A DNA stretch of 64,000 bases from Bifidobacterium colobi (GCF_018555455.1 NZ_JAFEJU010000010.1:1-64000); one strand, 5' to 3'; positions 30,001 to 41,161 are shown, counted from the first letter of the stretch. Translations and numbers: made by a program. Notes: generated by a model not told the origin, from the sequence alone.

Positions 30001-32805
30001 CTCAACTCCGGCACCATCGTGCGCTACGACGTTGACGCCAACGCCTCCTACCCGTCCACCGGCATGCGTTACGCCAAGCAGGTGATCTACAACGTGTACA
30101 AGGTGACCGGCGGCTACGACGGTTCCTCGGACGACTACTCCGCCTACCCGAACATCACCGCCGAGAAGGTGACCTCCAAGACGATGGATGTGAGCGACGG
30201 CAGCTCCCAGCTGCCCACCGCATCCTTCAACGTGGGCGCCAACCAGACGCTGAAGCGCGGCTACGTGTACTTCTTCACCTACACGGTGAAGCTCGACCTG
30301 CGCAACAGCGACGATGCGGCCTCCATCCCGGCCACCTACCCGACCGATGCGTCCAACGCCAACGCAGACACCGTGCTGCGCTCACTGATTGTTAAGTGCC
30401 CGAAGCAGAACCCGACCTTCCGCTCCTACCTGAAGAACACCACCGAGCAGGGCGGCAAGTACACGCTGGAATACCAGTACAAGTACAAGGATGTGGATAA
30501 CGCCTACTCCGACGCGGAATTCAAGTCCTCGAACGGTACCGCGTCCGGCTTCGACGGTTCGCTCGACGCCAACACCATCGGCAGCTTCACCGTTACCGGT
30601 GCATCCGCCGGCGATGTGGCCGTGACCAAGTACGTCGCCCCATACGTGCAGCCATACGGCTTCGGCGCCTACAATGCCACGCTCACCCAGCACCAGATCA
30701 CCGCGGATATCTCCAGCCAGGTCAAGCAGCTGCCGTACACCGTGGATACCGATTCCAGCCGCCTGTACGTGCGTCTGACCAACCTCACCGCCGATCAGGA
30801 CAAGGTGCGTGAGCAGATCGCCGGCATGAAGATCACCATCACCGATACCGAAACCGGCAAGAAGCAGGTCTTCGATGACGTGCCAGTGACCAACACCGGC
30901 GCCGCCATCTCCCTGATGAGCATCAAGGAGATGCGTGGCCACAAGCTCAGCGTGAACGCCGAAGCCTACTTCGACGGCGCACTGGCCGGCACTGATCAGG
31001 CCGCGAACGGCAACCTCGTGATGGTGCAGTACTACAACCGCGCCTCCGGCGTGCTCTACGCCGACGGCACCGCCGTGGCATCCGGCTCGCTGCACACCAT
31101 CAGCGCCCTGCCCGACGCGGACGCCATGTTCTCCGGCGTGCAGGAATTCTCCGGCAAGCAGCTCAACAACACCGACTCCGAGCCGGAAGGCACCTTCAAG
31201 GGCAAGGATGTGAGCTACAAGTTCGCCGTGGACACCCAGGGTATGAACGTGAGCACCTCCGGCTCCAACCCCGCTAACGATTCCTACTATGTGATTCGTG
31301 ACGCGGCCTCCGCCTCCATCAAGAACGAGACCACCGGCGATATCAAGTTCGACTACATCTACCCGACCGTTTCCGGCGTGACCGTGACCCCGGGCGTGAC
31401 CGACGGCAAGCTGACCCTCAACTATGACGGCGTGGACGCGTCCGCCATCCAGGGCAACAAGCTGTACATGCAGTTCACCGACGCCAACGGCAACCCGATC
31501 AACGGCGGCGAAACCTACGAAATCGCCTTGAACGGCGACAAGTACCAGGGTGCCATCGAATACGACCAGATTGGCTCGGCCGCCGGCCATGCCGCTCTGG
31601 AACCCGGTAAGGACTACTACTTCCGCCTGTACGTGCAGTTCGCCGACGATCCGGCCGGCCAGGTGCGCGAAGTGCTCGATGCTGACAACGGCAACACCGC
31701 ACAGACCTACCACTTCACCACCGCGGCCCAGGTGACCTTCGGCAACACGAAGTACGTCTATGATTCCGCGAACTACGGTAGCAAGTCGATGAACTTCCAG
31801 TTCGACGCCGACATCGTCTCCGGCTACACGGTGGGCTACACGCTGACCGCACAGGACGGCACGGTGATCGACCTCGGCTCCAAGGCCACGATGAAGACCA
31901 TCATCGAGAAGGGCAACAACCTGCGCCTTCCGGTCGGTCTGAAGGACAACGACGCGATTCCGGGCCGCGGCAAGCTGGTCTACGGCCAGAACTACACGCT
32001 GACCGCCACCGCCACCACGGCGGCCGGTGCCAACGTGGGTTCCTTCAGCGTGCCGTTCCTGCTGGAGAAGCTCGACGAGCCGTATGTCTCCCAGTTCTCC
32101 GTGGCTAAGAACACTTCGTTGGACTTCTCGGTGACCGTCTCCGATCCGGACTTCTCGATGGTTGACGAAAGCTACTCGATCGCCCTGTACGAAGGTACGG
32201 ATGTGACCGACGCCTCCAAGCGCGTGGGCAATGTGATCAACGGCAAGCTTTCCGCCACCGACGCATCCGGCAAGCTGCAGGATTCCGCCATCGTGAACTT
32301 CACGCGCTCCAGCCTGAAGCCGGACACCACGTACACGCTGGCCTTCACCTCCAACGTGAACAGCACGTACGCGTCGGCCGACTCCGCCACCGCGTTCACC
32401 AAGACGTTCACCGCCCGCACGCTGAATGACTATGGCGTGGGCTTCGGTGACATCTACGGCAGCGTGGTTTCGGACGGCAACGCCAAGAAGATTCGACTCG
32501 ACCTCTACTCCCTCGTGGGTTCCGACCAGATCAAGAGCGTGGATTACACGATCTTCCGCGCCGGTTCCGGTTCGGTGGCCACCGCGATGAACGAGCCCGT
32601 CACCTTCACCGATGGCGGCACGGTCTCCGGCGAGAAGGTGCAGCAGCTGATGCTCGGCACCGATGTGAGCAAGTTCGACCCCGGCAAGTACGAGGTCAAG
32701 GTGGTGTTCAAGAACGGCTCCGGCCAGATCGTGGGCACCCAGACCGTTTCCTTCCAATACAGCACTGGTTTGGCAAGCAGCATTCTCTCGCTGTTCAACC
32801 GCTAA
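27001..32805 (+). CDS. Giant exported multi-domain surface protein, first gene of the rotary-ATPase operon
   Basis: A 1934-aa protein with an N-terminal membrane segment or signal peptide (about residues 5-27; possible cleavage after TAFA), a membrane-proximal domain (about 30-265), a Lys/Asp/Asn then Gly/Asn/Ser-rich linker (about 270-360) and a long series of FN3-like beta-sandwich modules to the C-terminus, marked by recurring LEPETSYTL, LDSNTTYTV, LQANTVYTV, LKPDTTYTL and EPGKDYYFRL strands. It ends in SSILSLFNR without LPXTG or a second membrane helix. ATG 27001 follows GAGAGAGGAC; a frame from 26950 lacks a site. The membrane-proximal domain resembles those of the 549-, 249- and 3318-aa proteins in this operon. 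The next gene starts 12 nt after the stop. I do not recognise a named family; an extracytoplasmic partner of the rotary ATPase is inferred from context. Confidence 0.9.
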   Translation: MKNRKLIMIVVTVVLALVVSLGYALYSSLNAKTAFAQDGYILGQVNVEDSGSTGSSNTTTASSTSANEGNAGYYFSAGDTYQVKYPQKIVFTDSSGERVVTDTTNFVHYQDESLSAFSKGVFLDLDKLNAKPLNYYNIPANVTMTKQGNSYQLQTVDGQKRLTNFIWKIEDNKYLVASNTLKLHLSKSNTKQVQGYVEVNFVDNNVVLLKHQTGTYQTIASDAYVELANGVKINLKDKSILQNDDRKLTLSQMIINKNDNIDVLPEDQQKTDENKNDNKDENKSESNDQNQNGQNNASGTNGTTTVNGGVSNGNGGGNGSDSSSSSSSNGSNNNGSNSGDNNTNNGNNSGNNGGNNSGTDEPSEPSTDVTFPTFEVTDFASDVNSVSANIRVSDPDDVLDSATTVKVVNTSTQKIVYSNSFDQGVYELDFATQTLEPETSYTLIANASYKYKEQTYNRDFVSKVFTTDGLGLTFEKNYVTDGKISIKTLLNQDSKLTTADLVINKQNATDDTNAQTKSIDLQASMADGGSTVDFDGLDSNTTYTVKLTNVTYDSSPMTADDEQNITTLKQSPQIGEAKAEANAQNGSFRLYLDKGSLTSAVVDPDHGITKYRYEIYNADQVDANTGEITGDPVKTVDAPDATGVNVTVDDQTLQRSVAYVFRLAMDFEDNEKTVEITSGISNTVSLDTKEYPSVVFTPTSCDANSPAGCEAGIQADKIEGSIKIIDKAGTIKENQPLTVSISGNDGSTPITQTLTYTNSEATLPFRITGLQANTVYTVTISGQVKLSDDANYVTRIIGSFTEKTLTTKNMTVDVTALNKDFKSAFDLQFQLGKAIDTSNPNNQDASVTNNTHEAQILNDVRVNIYPADRTNGTPLATMSLTNQNAVTDDERQNFDYATGSTMKADYYDKSIIITPKSFGLNNADFTAESYYTMVVEPGTDYTSHQNEIQMVNPDDLTNSKAEFKVYPHGFVPDAPRDTNNAITVTPIRNGDLPSNQQNGDLNSGTIVRYDVDANASYPSTGMRYAKQVIYNVYKVTGGYDGSSDDYSAYPNITAEKVTSKTMDVSDGSSQLPTASFNVGANQTLKRGYVYFFTYTVKLDLRNSDDAASIPATYPTDASNANADTVLRSLIVKCPKQNPTFRSYLKNTTEQGGKYTLEYQYKYKDVDNAYSDAEFKSSNGTASGFDGSLDANTIGSFTVTGASAGDVAVTKYVAPYVQPYGFGAYNATLTQHQITADISSQVKQLPYTVDTDSSRLYVRLTNLTADQDKVREQIAGMKITITDTETGKKQVFDDVPVTNTGAAISLMSIKEMRGHKLSVNAEAYFDGALAGTDQAANGNLVMVQYYNRASGVLYADGTAVASGSLHTISALPDADAMFSGVQEFSGKQLNNTDSEPEGTFKGKDVSYKFAVDTQGMNVSTSGSNPANDSYYVIRDAASASIKNETTGDIKFDYIYPTVSGVTVTPGVTDGKLTLNYDGVDASAIQGNKLYMQFTDANGNPINGGETYEIALNGDKYQGAIEYDQIGSAAGHAALEPGKDYYFRLYVQFADDPAGQVREVLDADNGNTAQTYHFTTAAQVTFGNTKYVYDSANYGSKSMNFQFDADIVSGYTVGYTLTAQDGTVIDLGSKATMKTIIEKGNNLRLPVGLKDNDAIPGRGKLVYGQNYTLTATATTAAGANVGSFSVPFLLEKLDEPYVSQFSVAKNTSLDFSVTVSDPDFSMVDESYSIALYEGTDVTDASKRVGNVINGKLSATDASGKLQDSAIVNFTRSSLKPDTTYTLAFTSNVNSTYASADSATAFTKTFTARTLNDYGVGFGDIYGSVVSDGNAKKIRLDLYSLVGSDQIKSVDYTIFRAGSGSVATAMNEPVTFTDGGTVSGEKVQQLMLGTDVSKFDPGKYEVKVVFKNGSGQIVGTQTVSFQYSTGLASSILSLFNR

Positions 32806-32817
32806 GGAGCCAAGGCA

Positions 32818-34467
32818 ATGAGAAGTATCAACCGCAAGAACAAGATCTCCTTCAATGTGTTCGGCGCACTCGTGGTGCTGGCACTGGTTCTGCTGGGCGT
32901 CTTCGGCTTCCATTCGGTGAGCCAGGCCGCCGAGCAGTACCATGTCTCGGCCGGCAGCGTGGTGTATGACGCTGGCATGAACCGCGTGGACATGGCCGAT
33001 TCCGGCGTAGTCCAGAAGAAGTGGACCGGCAAGTACTACCTGAAGCTCAACAACGGCGGCACCTATGATCTGGGCGCATACAGCGTGATCTACGATGGCG
33101 GCTCCAACGCCCTCAACATCGTGGGCGACGCCCATCAGGTGTTCACCGACGGCAGCGTGAAGAACTTCACCGGCAAAACCGAGGTGACCGGCTCCAATCA
33201 GGTGAGCCTGTTCAAGCTCGCCGACCGCAGCTACCTGTTCAGCGCACCCACCATCACCGACACCGATCAGGCCTTCTCCACGAAGCGCTACGTGCAGGTG
33301 ACGATGGATAAGTCCGGCAACGCGCTGCTCACCAACGATCAGGTGGACATGAAGACCGTCAAGCCGATGAAGCTGACCAGCGGCAAGGTGACGTTCGACA
33401 TTCCGAACGAACGCCTAATCTACGGCGATCAGACCGTGGACTTGAAGCAGGTGCTCGGCAGCACCAACCAGTACAAGGAAAGCACTGCGGAAACCAAGAC
33501 CGAAGACACCACCGACAACGGCAAGGCCGGCAGCTCGGTGAAGGATGAGTCGGCCAACGCCAATGGCCAAGCCGGTGCCAACGGCAGCGTGACCGTCAAC
33601 GGCAACGGTGGCAATGGTGGTAACGGCGGCAACGCCTCCAGCTCCGCCAACGCCTCCAGCGGCAATGGCAACGACAACGCTTCCACCGATAATTCCGGCA
33701 ACAACAACTCCGGTAACAATTCGGGCAACAACTCCGGTAACAATAACAACAACAATTCCGGCGATAACTCGGGCAACAATTCGGGTAACAACGTGCAGAA
33801 CCTGGCTCGCGCGATTTCGTTGCGCGGCGTGGATCGCAACGTCTCCAGCCTGACCGCCCGCTACTACGTGCAGGATCCGGAAGACAAGTTCGTCAGCGTC
33901 TACCTGCTGGTCAAGCCGGTGGGTGCTTCCGATGATCAGGAGCAGCGCATTGGCCTCGATAAGGCCAACACCGATGTGACCGTCAACGGCCTGAAGCCGA
34001 ACACGCAGTACCAGCTGACGCTCGGCTACCAGATGTACGCCACGGTTGACGGTGAATCCGTGCTGCAGGACAACGCGGCGGATGTGACCAAGGCGCGCAC
34101 CAAGGCCATCACCTCCAGCGTGGAAGTCACCAAGATCAGCTCCACCAAGCTGTACTACCGCGTCAAACTCGATTCGAACTACACGCTCGACTCGGTGAAG
34201 GTGGGCCTGTACACCAGCGAAGACACCAGCAACACCATGCCGGCCGCCACGTATGCGGTGAACGTCACCAAGGCGCAGCAGTCCGGCGGCGTGACCGGTG
34301 TCATCAACCTGACCGACGTCTTTGGCACCAGCCAGCCCGACATCTACGTGCTCAAGCTGGAGCAGGCCAAGTTCAACGGTGATGATGTGGAGCTCAACGC
34401 CAAGTGCATCATCGAAAACACGTGGTGGAACAAGTTCACCTACAACCTGTTTAAGAATTTCAACTAA
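32818..34467 (+). CDS. Membrane-anchored surface protein with Asn/Gly-rich linker, rotary-ATPase operon
   Basis: A 549-aa protein laid out like a short version of the preceding giant: N-terminal membrane segment (about residues 12-33, possible cleavage at SQA-A), a membrane-proximal beta-rich domain (about 37-215), a linker of Asn, Gly and Ser repeats (about 255-325) and about two FN3-like modules, with LKPNTQYQLTLGY as the recurring strand. It ends in WWNKFTYNLFKNFN, an aromatic, possibly membrane-binding tail. AAGGAG precedes the ATG. The gene lies between the giant gene and the c-subunit gene with 12- and 15-nt gaps. Function unknown; structural role beside the ATPase inferred. Confidence 0.88.
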   Translation: MRSINRKNKISFNVFGALVVLALVLLGVFGFHSVSQAAEQYHVSAGSVVYDAGMNRVDMADSGVVQKKWTGKYYLKLNNGGTYDLGAYSVIYDGGSNALNIVGDAHQVFTDGSVKNFTGKTEVTGSNQVSLFKLADRSYLFSAPTITDTDQAFSTKRYVQVTMDKSGNALLTNDQVDMKTVKPMKLTSGKVTFDIPNERLIYGDQTVDLKQVLGSTNQYKESTAETKTEDTTDNGKAGSSVKDESANANGQAGANGSVTVNGNGGNGGNGGNASSSANASSGNGNDNASTDNSGNNNSGNNSGNNSGNNNNNNSGDNSGNNSGNNVQNLARAISLRGVDRNVSSLTARYYVQDPEDKFVSVYLLVKPVGASDDQEQRIGLDKANTDVTVNGLKPNTQYQLTLGYQMYATVDGESVLQDNAADVTKARTKAITSSVEVTKISSTKLYYRVKLDSNYTLDSVKVGLYTSEDTSNTMPAATYAVNVTKAQQSGGVTGVINLTDVFGTSQPDIYVLKLEQAKFNGDDVELNAKCIIENTWWNKFTYNLFKNFN

Positions 34468-34731
<264 letters not shown>

Positions 34732-34741
34732 TTCGGTTTCC

Positions 34742-34757
34742 GGACCATACCGGGTCC
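34742..34757 (+). promoter_or_regulatory. Small hairpin after the c-like gene
   Basis: GGACC (34742-34746) and GGTCC (34753-34757) with a 6-nt loop, in the 84-nt gap between the c-like and b-delta genes. Possible mRNA processing or stability element. Confidence 0.4.
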
Positions 34758-34815
34758 CTAGACCGGCCGTTAGCCGTACCATCCCGCACAGCGCGGGGAA
34801 GAAAGAAGAAGATCC

Positions 34816-35637
34816 ATGCTGGCTATGCTCATCGCAGTGGTTGTAGTCATAGCCGTGCTTGCCGTTTTTCTGGTGTTCGTGATCATGCGCAGCTCGCAGC
34901 GCCTCGATGACAAGGTCAAAGAGGAATTCCTGCACTCGCTTCAGGTCTACGACACCCAGATTGACGCCAAGTCGGCTCGACTGGACGAGCTCGACGCCGC
35001 ACTGGCCCAACGCAAGGCCGAACTGGCTCGCAGCGACGAGGAACGTGCCGAACACGCTCTGGTGGCCGCGGCTCCCGCAGCCGACCCCGAGGCCTCCGGC
35101 ATGCGCGTGATCGAAAACCACGCCGACTATGTGGATCCCCGGTTCTTCCGCAACTACGCGCTGCTGCAAAGCCAATTCCGCGATCAGGCCCGTGATGCTA
35201 TGGAACGCACGGTACGCGAGCTTGAATTGAACCAGGCTGATCCCAAGGTGCGCGAGTATCGCACGGTGGAAACGCTGCTCAACGCCGACACCACCTATCA
35301 GCTGATGACCTTGGACCCGGACGCCCGCGCCCAGGCAGTGCACGACATCGCCGGCCGCATCCCCGAGTTCAACCGAGTGCTGACCGACTGGAATCAGGCG
35401 CAGACCACAGCATCCGCCGGCTCCAATGCCGCGGGCGAAGCAGACGGTTTCAATGTGCCGGCCTTCGCCGCGTTCGTCAGCGACTACATTCACAGCAACG
35501 ATGACCAGATCATCGTCGCCTCGCATACCGGCACCAAGCTGTGCGGCGGTCCCCGAGTGCGATTCATCAAGGACGAATCCATCGCCGAAGGGTTCCGCGT
35601 GCGCCAGGGCAGCCGCGTGTACGACTACAGCCTGTAA
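34816..35637 (+). CDS. Rotary ATPase b-delta fusion (peripheral stalk)
   Basis: A 273-aa protein joining two stator parts. Residues 3-26 form a membrane helix, then a charged coiled coil as in subunit b, continuing into helical segments to about 200. The last ~55 residues match the delta/OSCP C-terminal pattern: DQIIVASHTGTKL, then VRFIKDESIAEGFRVRQGSR, ending VYDYSL, corresponding to the usual VDPSLIGGxxVRxGDxVxDxS block. Position between c and alpha is where separate b and delta genes normally lie. b-delta fusions are known in mycobacterial ATP synthase, but this one is shorter. It would link the alpha/beta head to the membrane and act as stator. Confidence 0.8.
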   Translation: MLAMLIAVVVVIAVLAVFLVFVIMRSSQRLDDKVKEEFLHSLQVYDTQIDAKSARLDELDAALAQRKAELARSDEERAEHALVAAAPAADPEASGMRVIENHADYVDPRFFRNYALLQSQFRDQARDAMERTVRELELNQADPKVREYRTVETLLNADTTYQLMTLDPDARAQAVHDIAGRIPEFNRVLTDWNQAQTTASAGSNAAGEADGFNVPAFAAFVSDYIHSNDDQIIVASHTGTKLCGGPRVRFIKDESIAEGFRVRQGSRVYDYSL

Positions 35638-35655
35638 GGAGAGAAGAAGCAAGCC

Positions 35656-37116
35656 ATGAACGATTACATGAACACCATCGTCAACGAGTCCATCGCACGC
35701 ATCAAGCAGCGTGAGAACTCGTTCAACTCCGGCCGCGTGGCCAGCGTGCGCGACTACATTCTCGAGGTCACCGGACTGGAATCGGTGGGCTACTTCGAGG
35801 AAGTGCACGTGGGCGCCAAGGCCGTGGGCTATGTGAACCAGATCCGCGAGAACAGCGTGATCGTGGCCGTGGTCTCCCAAGGCTCACCCGTCTACGTGGG
35901 CGATGAAGTGACCGCCACCGGCCGCGAATTCATGGCCACCTTCGGCAAGGAAAGCAAGGGACACGTGGTCGACATGTTCGGCCGCGACCTGCTCAACGGC
36001 AAGCGCTTCGAACAGACCATGGCCGTGCGCATCGAGAACCCGACCACGCCGATCATGGATCGTACCGCTGTCAACCGTCCGATGCGCACCGGCATTACCG
36101 GCATCGACATGCTCTACCCGATTGGCCGCGGCCAGCGTCAGCTGATCATCGGCGATAAGAAAACCGGTAAGACCCAGCTGTGCTTGGATGCCATCGTGAA
36201 CCAGAAGGGTCAGAAGACCCTGTGCATTTACATTGCGATTGGCCGCACCAAGAAGGGCGTGAAGGAAATCTACCGCGAGCTGGCTCGCCGCGGTGCCATG
36301 GACTACACGATCATCCTCGCCGCCAACAACGACGACAAGCCCACCGTGCTCTCCCTGACCCCGTACGTGGGTCTCGCCATCGCCGAACTGTACATGAAGC
36401 AGGGCCTCGATGTGCTCGTCGTCATCGACGATCTGAAGCGTCACGCCGACGTGTACCGTGAGATCGCACTGCGCGTGGGCAAGACCCCGGGCCGTGACGC
36501 CTACCCGGCCGACATCTTCTACACCCACTCCCGTCTGCTGGAGAAGGGCTGCCAGTACAAGAACGGCGGTTCCATCACCATCCTGCCGATCATCGAAACC
36601 CGCGGCGGCGATATTACCGACTACATCTCCACCAACGTGATCTCCATCACCGATGGCCAGATTGTGCTGAGCAAGAAGAACTTCGACAAGGGCCAGAAGC
36701 CGGCCATCGACTACGGTCTGTCCGTCTCCCGCCTGGGTGGCGCGGTGCAGGATCCGGCAGTCAAGAAGATCGGTGCCAAGGTGCGCCGCGAACTGCTGAG
36801 CTATCTGGAAACCCGCGAAATCTACGAGCTGGCCAACACCGATGAGATGAGCCCTGAGCTCAAGGCCAAGCTGCAGCGAGGCCAGCGCATGCTCGCAGCC
36901 CTGAACCAGTACAAGTTCTCGCCGATCCCGGCCGACCAGATGGTCGCCACCTTCACCGCGCTCGTGGCCCAGCCCGAACAACCCAAGCCGCAGCCGGTGC
37001 AGACCGAACAGCTGCAGGCTGACCCAGCGGTGCTGAAGCAGTCGGAGGAAGTGGCAATCCACGGCTTTGACGATGCCACGTTGCCTGCGGATTACCGCAA
37101 GCCGGCCGCGAAGTAA
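35656..37116 (+). CDS. Divergent F-type rotary ATPase alpha subunit
   Basis: A 486-aa non-catalytic hexamer subunit. P-loop GDKKTGKT at residues 166-173 (usual GDRQTGKT), TGITGIDMLYPIGRGQRQLI before it, VVIDDLKRHADVYREIALRV, PGRDAYPADIFYTHSRLLE, TNVISITDGQIVL, and the arginine finger YGLSVSRLGG (Arg359) are all present. Alpha can therefore complete the catalytic site on beta. Differences from standard alpha: QT to KK in the P-loop, a Gln/Pro-rich 60-residue C-terminal tail and a shorter N-terminus. AAGGAGA lies upstream; gamma follows after 18 nt. Bifidobacteria are expected to have an ordinary atp operon elsewhere, so this would be a second set. Confidence 0.96.
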   Translation: MNDYMNTIVNESIARIKQRENSFNSGRVASVRDYILEVTGLESVGYFEEVHVGAKAVGYVNQIRENSVIVAVVSQGSPVYVGDEVTATGREFMATFGKESKGHVVDMFGRDLLNGKRFEQTMAVRIENPTTPIMDRTAVNRPMRTGITGIDMLYPIGRGQRQLIIGDKKTGKTQLCLDAIVNQKGQKTLCIYIAIGRTKKGVKEIYRELARRGAMDYTIILAANNDDKPTVLSLTPYVGLAIAELYMKQGLDVLVVIDDLKRHADVYREIALRVGKTPGRDAYPADIFYTHSRLLEKGCQYKNGGSITILPIIETRGGDITDYISTNVISITDGQIVLSKKNFDKGQKPAIDYGLSVSRLGGAVQDPAVKKIGAKVRRELLSYLETREIYELANTDEMSPELKAKLQRGQRMLAALNQYKFSPIPADQMVATFTALVAQPEQPKPQPVQTEQLQADPAVLKQSEEVAIHGFDDATLPADYRKPAAK

Positions 37117-37134
37117 CCGCTCGGAGCAACAACC

Positions 37135-39302
<2,168 letters not shown>

Positions 39303-39309
39303 GCCGCAT

Positions 39310-39561
39310 ATGGCAGGCAAGATCACGGCGAAGATCTTCGACTTCGCTCACGGGCTACGGCAGTACGAGGACGTTCGATTGATTCGATTGAAGTCCAAGA
39401 CCTACCAGCTGGCCATTATGGAAGACCATCTGCCGCTGCTCGGCACCATCGAGCAAGGCTCACTGGAAATCGTCACCGACACCGACCGTGCGATGCTCGA
39501 ACACATCGACGGCTACTACATGCATAAAAAGAACGTGTTCGAGCTGATTGTGAAGGAGTAA
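39310..39561 (+). CDS. Truncated rotary ATPase epsilon subunit
   Basis: An 83-aa protein matching only the N-terminal beta-sandwich of epsilon (IFDFAHGLRQYEDVRLIRL, MEDHLPLLGTIEQGSLEI). The C-terminal two-helix domain that inhibits ATP hydrolysis in ordinary F-ATPases is absent (normal length about 90-140). It should connect gamma to the c-like ring. ATG 39310 lies 7 nt after the beta stop; frames further upstream overlap beta. Its absence of the inhibitory arm is consistent with a dedicated ATP-hydrolysing motor. Confidence 0.82.
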   Translation: MAGKITAKIFDFAHGLRQYEDVRLIRLKSKTYQLAIMEDHLPLLGTIEQGSLEIVTDTDRAMLEHIDGYYMHKKNVFELIVKE

Positions 39562-39570
39562 CCACACACG

Positions 39571-40398
39571 ATGATGGAGTTGCTGTTCAGCTACGTCTAT
39601 GACTTCAGGGAGTTCATCTGCGTGAGCGCCCTGGCGGTCATTGCGGCCGCATGCGTGCTGCCGTGGCTGGCCGGACGCTTCGACTACCGATCCGGGCGCG
39701 GCACGGTGATGTTCCTGCTGCACCGCATCACGGTACGCGAGGCGATCAATCTGGCCGCCGATGTGCTGATGATGCTCTTCGTTATCACCAACGTGGTATT
39801 CGGCAAGGAGATCGCCATCAACTCGGTGGCGGCACTCCTCGTGTTCGGCATCATGATCGTGGCCACGAACTTCCAGCTGCGCACGCTGATCATTGAAATC
39901 CTTGACTGCGCACTGTTGAGCGCCCTGCTGATCGCCGGCGACATCATGGGCCAGTATTTGGCTCTGGTGCGCTTGGACGTCAGCGTACTGGTGCTGTACG
40001 TGGCACTGAACGTGTTCACCATCACGTACGCGATTTTCATGTGCGTGCAGCATGTGCTCGATTTGAAGGCGCGCAGGCAGGACACCTTGGCCAACAAGCT
40101 GGAGCGGCAGGCTGACATCGCCCATGAGGCGCAGATGGAAGCCGAGGCTCAAGCGGCCGGCGACGCATTCCTCAACCGGTACGCCGATGGGCAGGATACT
40201 GCTGTGCAGTCGGCTGATTCAGCGGCTGCCGCACCAGATGATGCACCAGATGCAGCACCGCAGTCGCCAGCAGCAACCACAGCAGCACTGGCACTAAGCA
40301 CAGCACCGAGCACAGCACAACAATCATCGAACCCAGCACTGGCACCGAACCCAGCACCTAATCCAGCACAGACTTTGACGAAGGAGGCGGCACAATGA
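39571..40398 (+). CDS. Five-helix membrane protein of the rotary-ATPase operon, unknown family
   Basis: A 275-aa protein with about five membrane helices (near residues 14-35, 57-77, 81-101, 111-131, 135-163), then a charged helix (LKARRQDTLANKLERQADIAHEAQMEAEAQA) and a disordered Ala/Pro/Ser/Asp tail. No a-subunit hallmark (conserved Arg in LRLxxNxxxGH) is visible, though its position after epsilon and its membrane character make it the only multi-pass candidate to replace subunit a. Alternatively it may be a scaffold for the single-pass partners. The next gene overlaps it by 4 nt (ATGA). Confidence 0.85.
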   Translation: MMELLFSYVYDFREFICVSALAVIAAACVLPWLAGRFDYRSGRGTVMFLLHRITVREAINLAADVLMMLFVITNVVFGKEIAINSVAALLVFGIMIVATNFQLRTLIIEILDCALLSALLIAGDIMGQYLALVRLDVSVLVLYVALNVFTITYAIFMCVQHVLDLKARRQDTLANKLERQADIAHEAQMEAEAQAAGDAFLNRYADGQDTAVQSADSAAAAPDDAPDAAPQSPAATTAALALSTAPSTAQQSSNPALAPNPAPNPAQTLTKEAAQ

Positions 40399-41144
40399 GC
40401 AGCACCGCAACGGCACCCAAGCATCGCGCGGCGCATAAGCAGCCCCGCCGCAACTTCTGGAACCGCAAGTATTCCGTCATTCTGCTGATTCTGGTGATCG
40501 CGGCGCTCGCCGTCTGGCCCACCTACCGATTCATGCATCGCAAGGAAACGCTGGTCTTGGATCAGCAGATGACCCAGGTGGTCTCCGGCGTGGATAACGT
40601 CTACGCGCAAGGCACCCGACTGGTCAAGGAGGATTCCGGCGTGGTGGTGTCCGGCTCTGAACGCCAGCTCGGCCAGTACCCGCTGTATGCGGCCAAAGGC
40701 AAGCAGCGCATGGTGCTGCCCGCCAGCTATGAGGTGGTGTTCCCGCTGGATGATTCCAAGTTGGCCCGCGTGAACTACTTCACCGAGATTTTCCGCCGTG
40801 ACAACGCCTACTTCGCCCAAGCCAATGGCAAGGAGGCCGCACTCGGCAACGCCTTCCTGTTCGATGGCGAAAACACGTACGTGTTCCTGGAGAAGACCAC
40901 GCTCATGTGGCGCAACGGTCAGGCCGAACTCGGCCCGATGTCGTACGTGACCGTGGGCTACGGCCAGGACATGATCTACTACGACGCCACTTCCGGCGAC
41001 AGCAAGAAGATCAACAGCGCCGGCGAAGTGAAGGCCCTTCTCAATAACGATGTGACCGTGCACCTTGATACAGACACGCTTGAGCGCAGGGGCCAGCAGC
41101 AGCTGCTGTATGGCGACCCGAGCAAGCTCGCGTTGTTGCAGTAA
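40395..41144 (+). CDS. Single-pass membrane protein with extracytoplasmic domain, rotary-ATPase operon
   Basis: A 249-aa protein: basic cytoplasmic N-terminus (about 1-25), one membrane helix (26-46), then an ectodomain only. The ectodomain has alternating beta strands (AQGTRLVKEDSGVVVSG, NTYVFLEKTTLMWRNG, SYVTVGYGQDMIYYD) and ends VHLDTDTLERRGQQQLLYG. It resembles the membrane-proximal domains of the 1934-, 549- and 3318-aa proteins and seems to be the minimal version, without linker or FN3-like modules. It is translationally coupled to the five-helix protein. Role unknown; an adaptor between ring or stator and the giant proteins is possible. Confidence 0.85.
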   Translation: MSSTATAPKHRAAHKQPRRNFWNRKYSVILLILVIAALAVWPTYRFMHRKETLVLDQQMTQVVSGVDNVYAQGTRLVKEDSGVVVSGSERQLGQYPLYAAKGKQRMVLPASYEVVFPLDDSKLARVNYFTEIFRRDNAYFAQANGKEAALGNAFLFDGENTYVFLEKTTLMWRNGQAELGPMSYVTVGYGQDMIYYDATSGDSKKINSAGEVKALLNNDVTVHLDTDTLERRGQQQLLYGDPSKLALLQ

Positions 41145-41161
41145 ACGTAGGCGGTGAGAGT

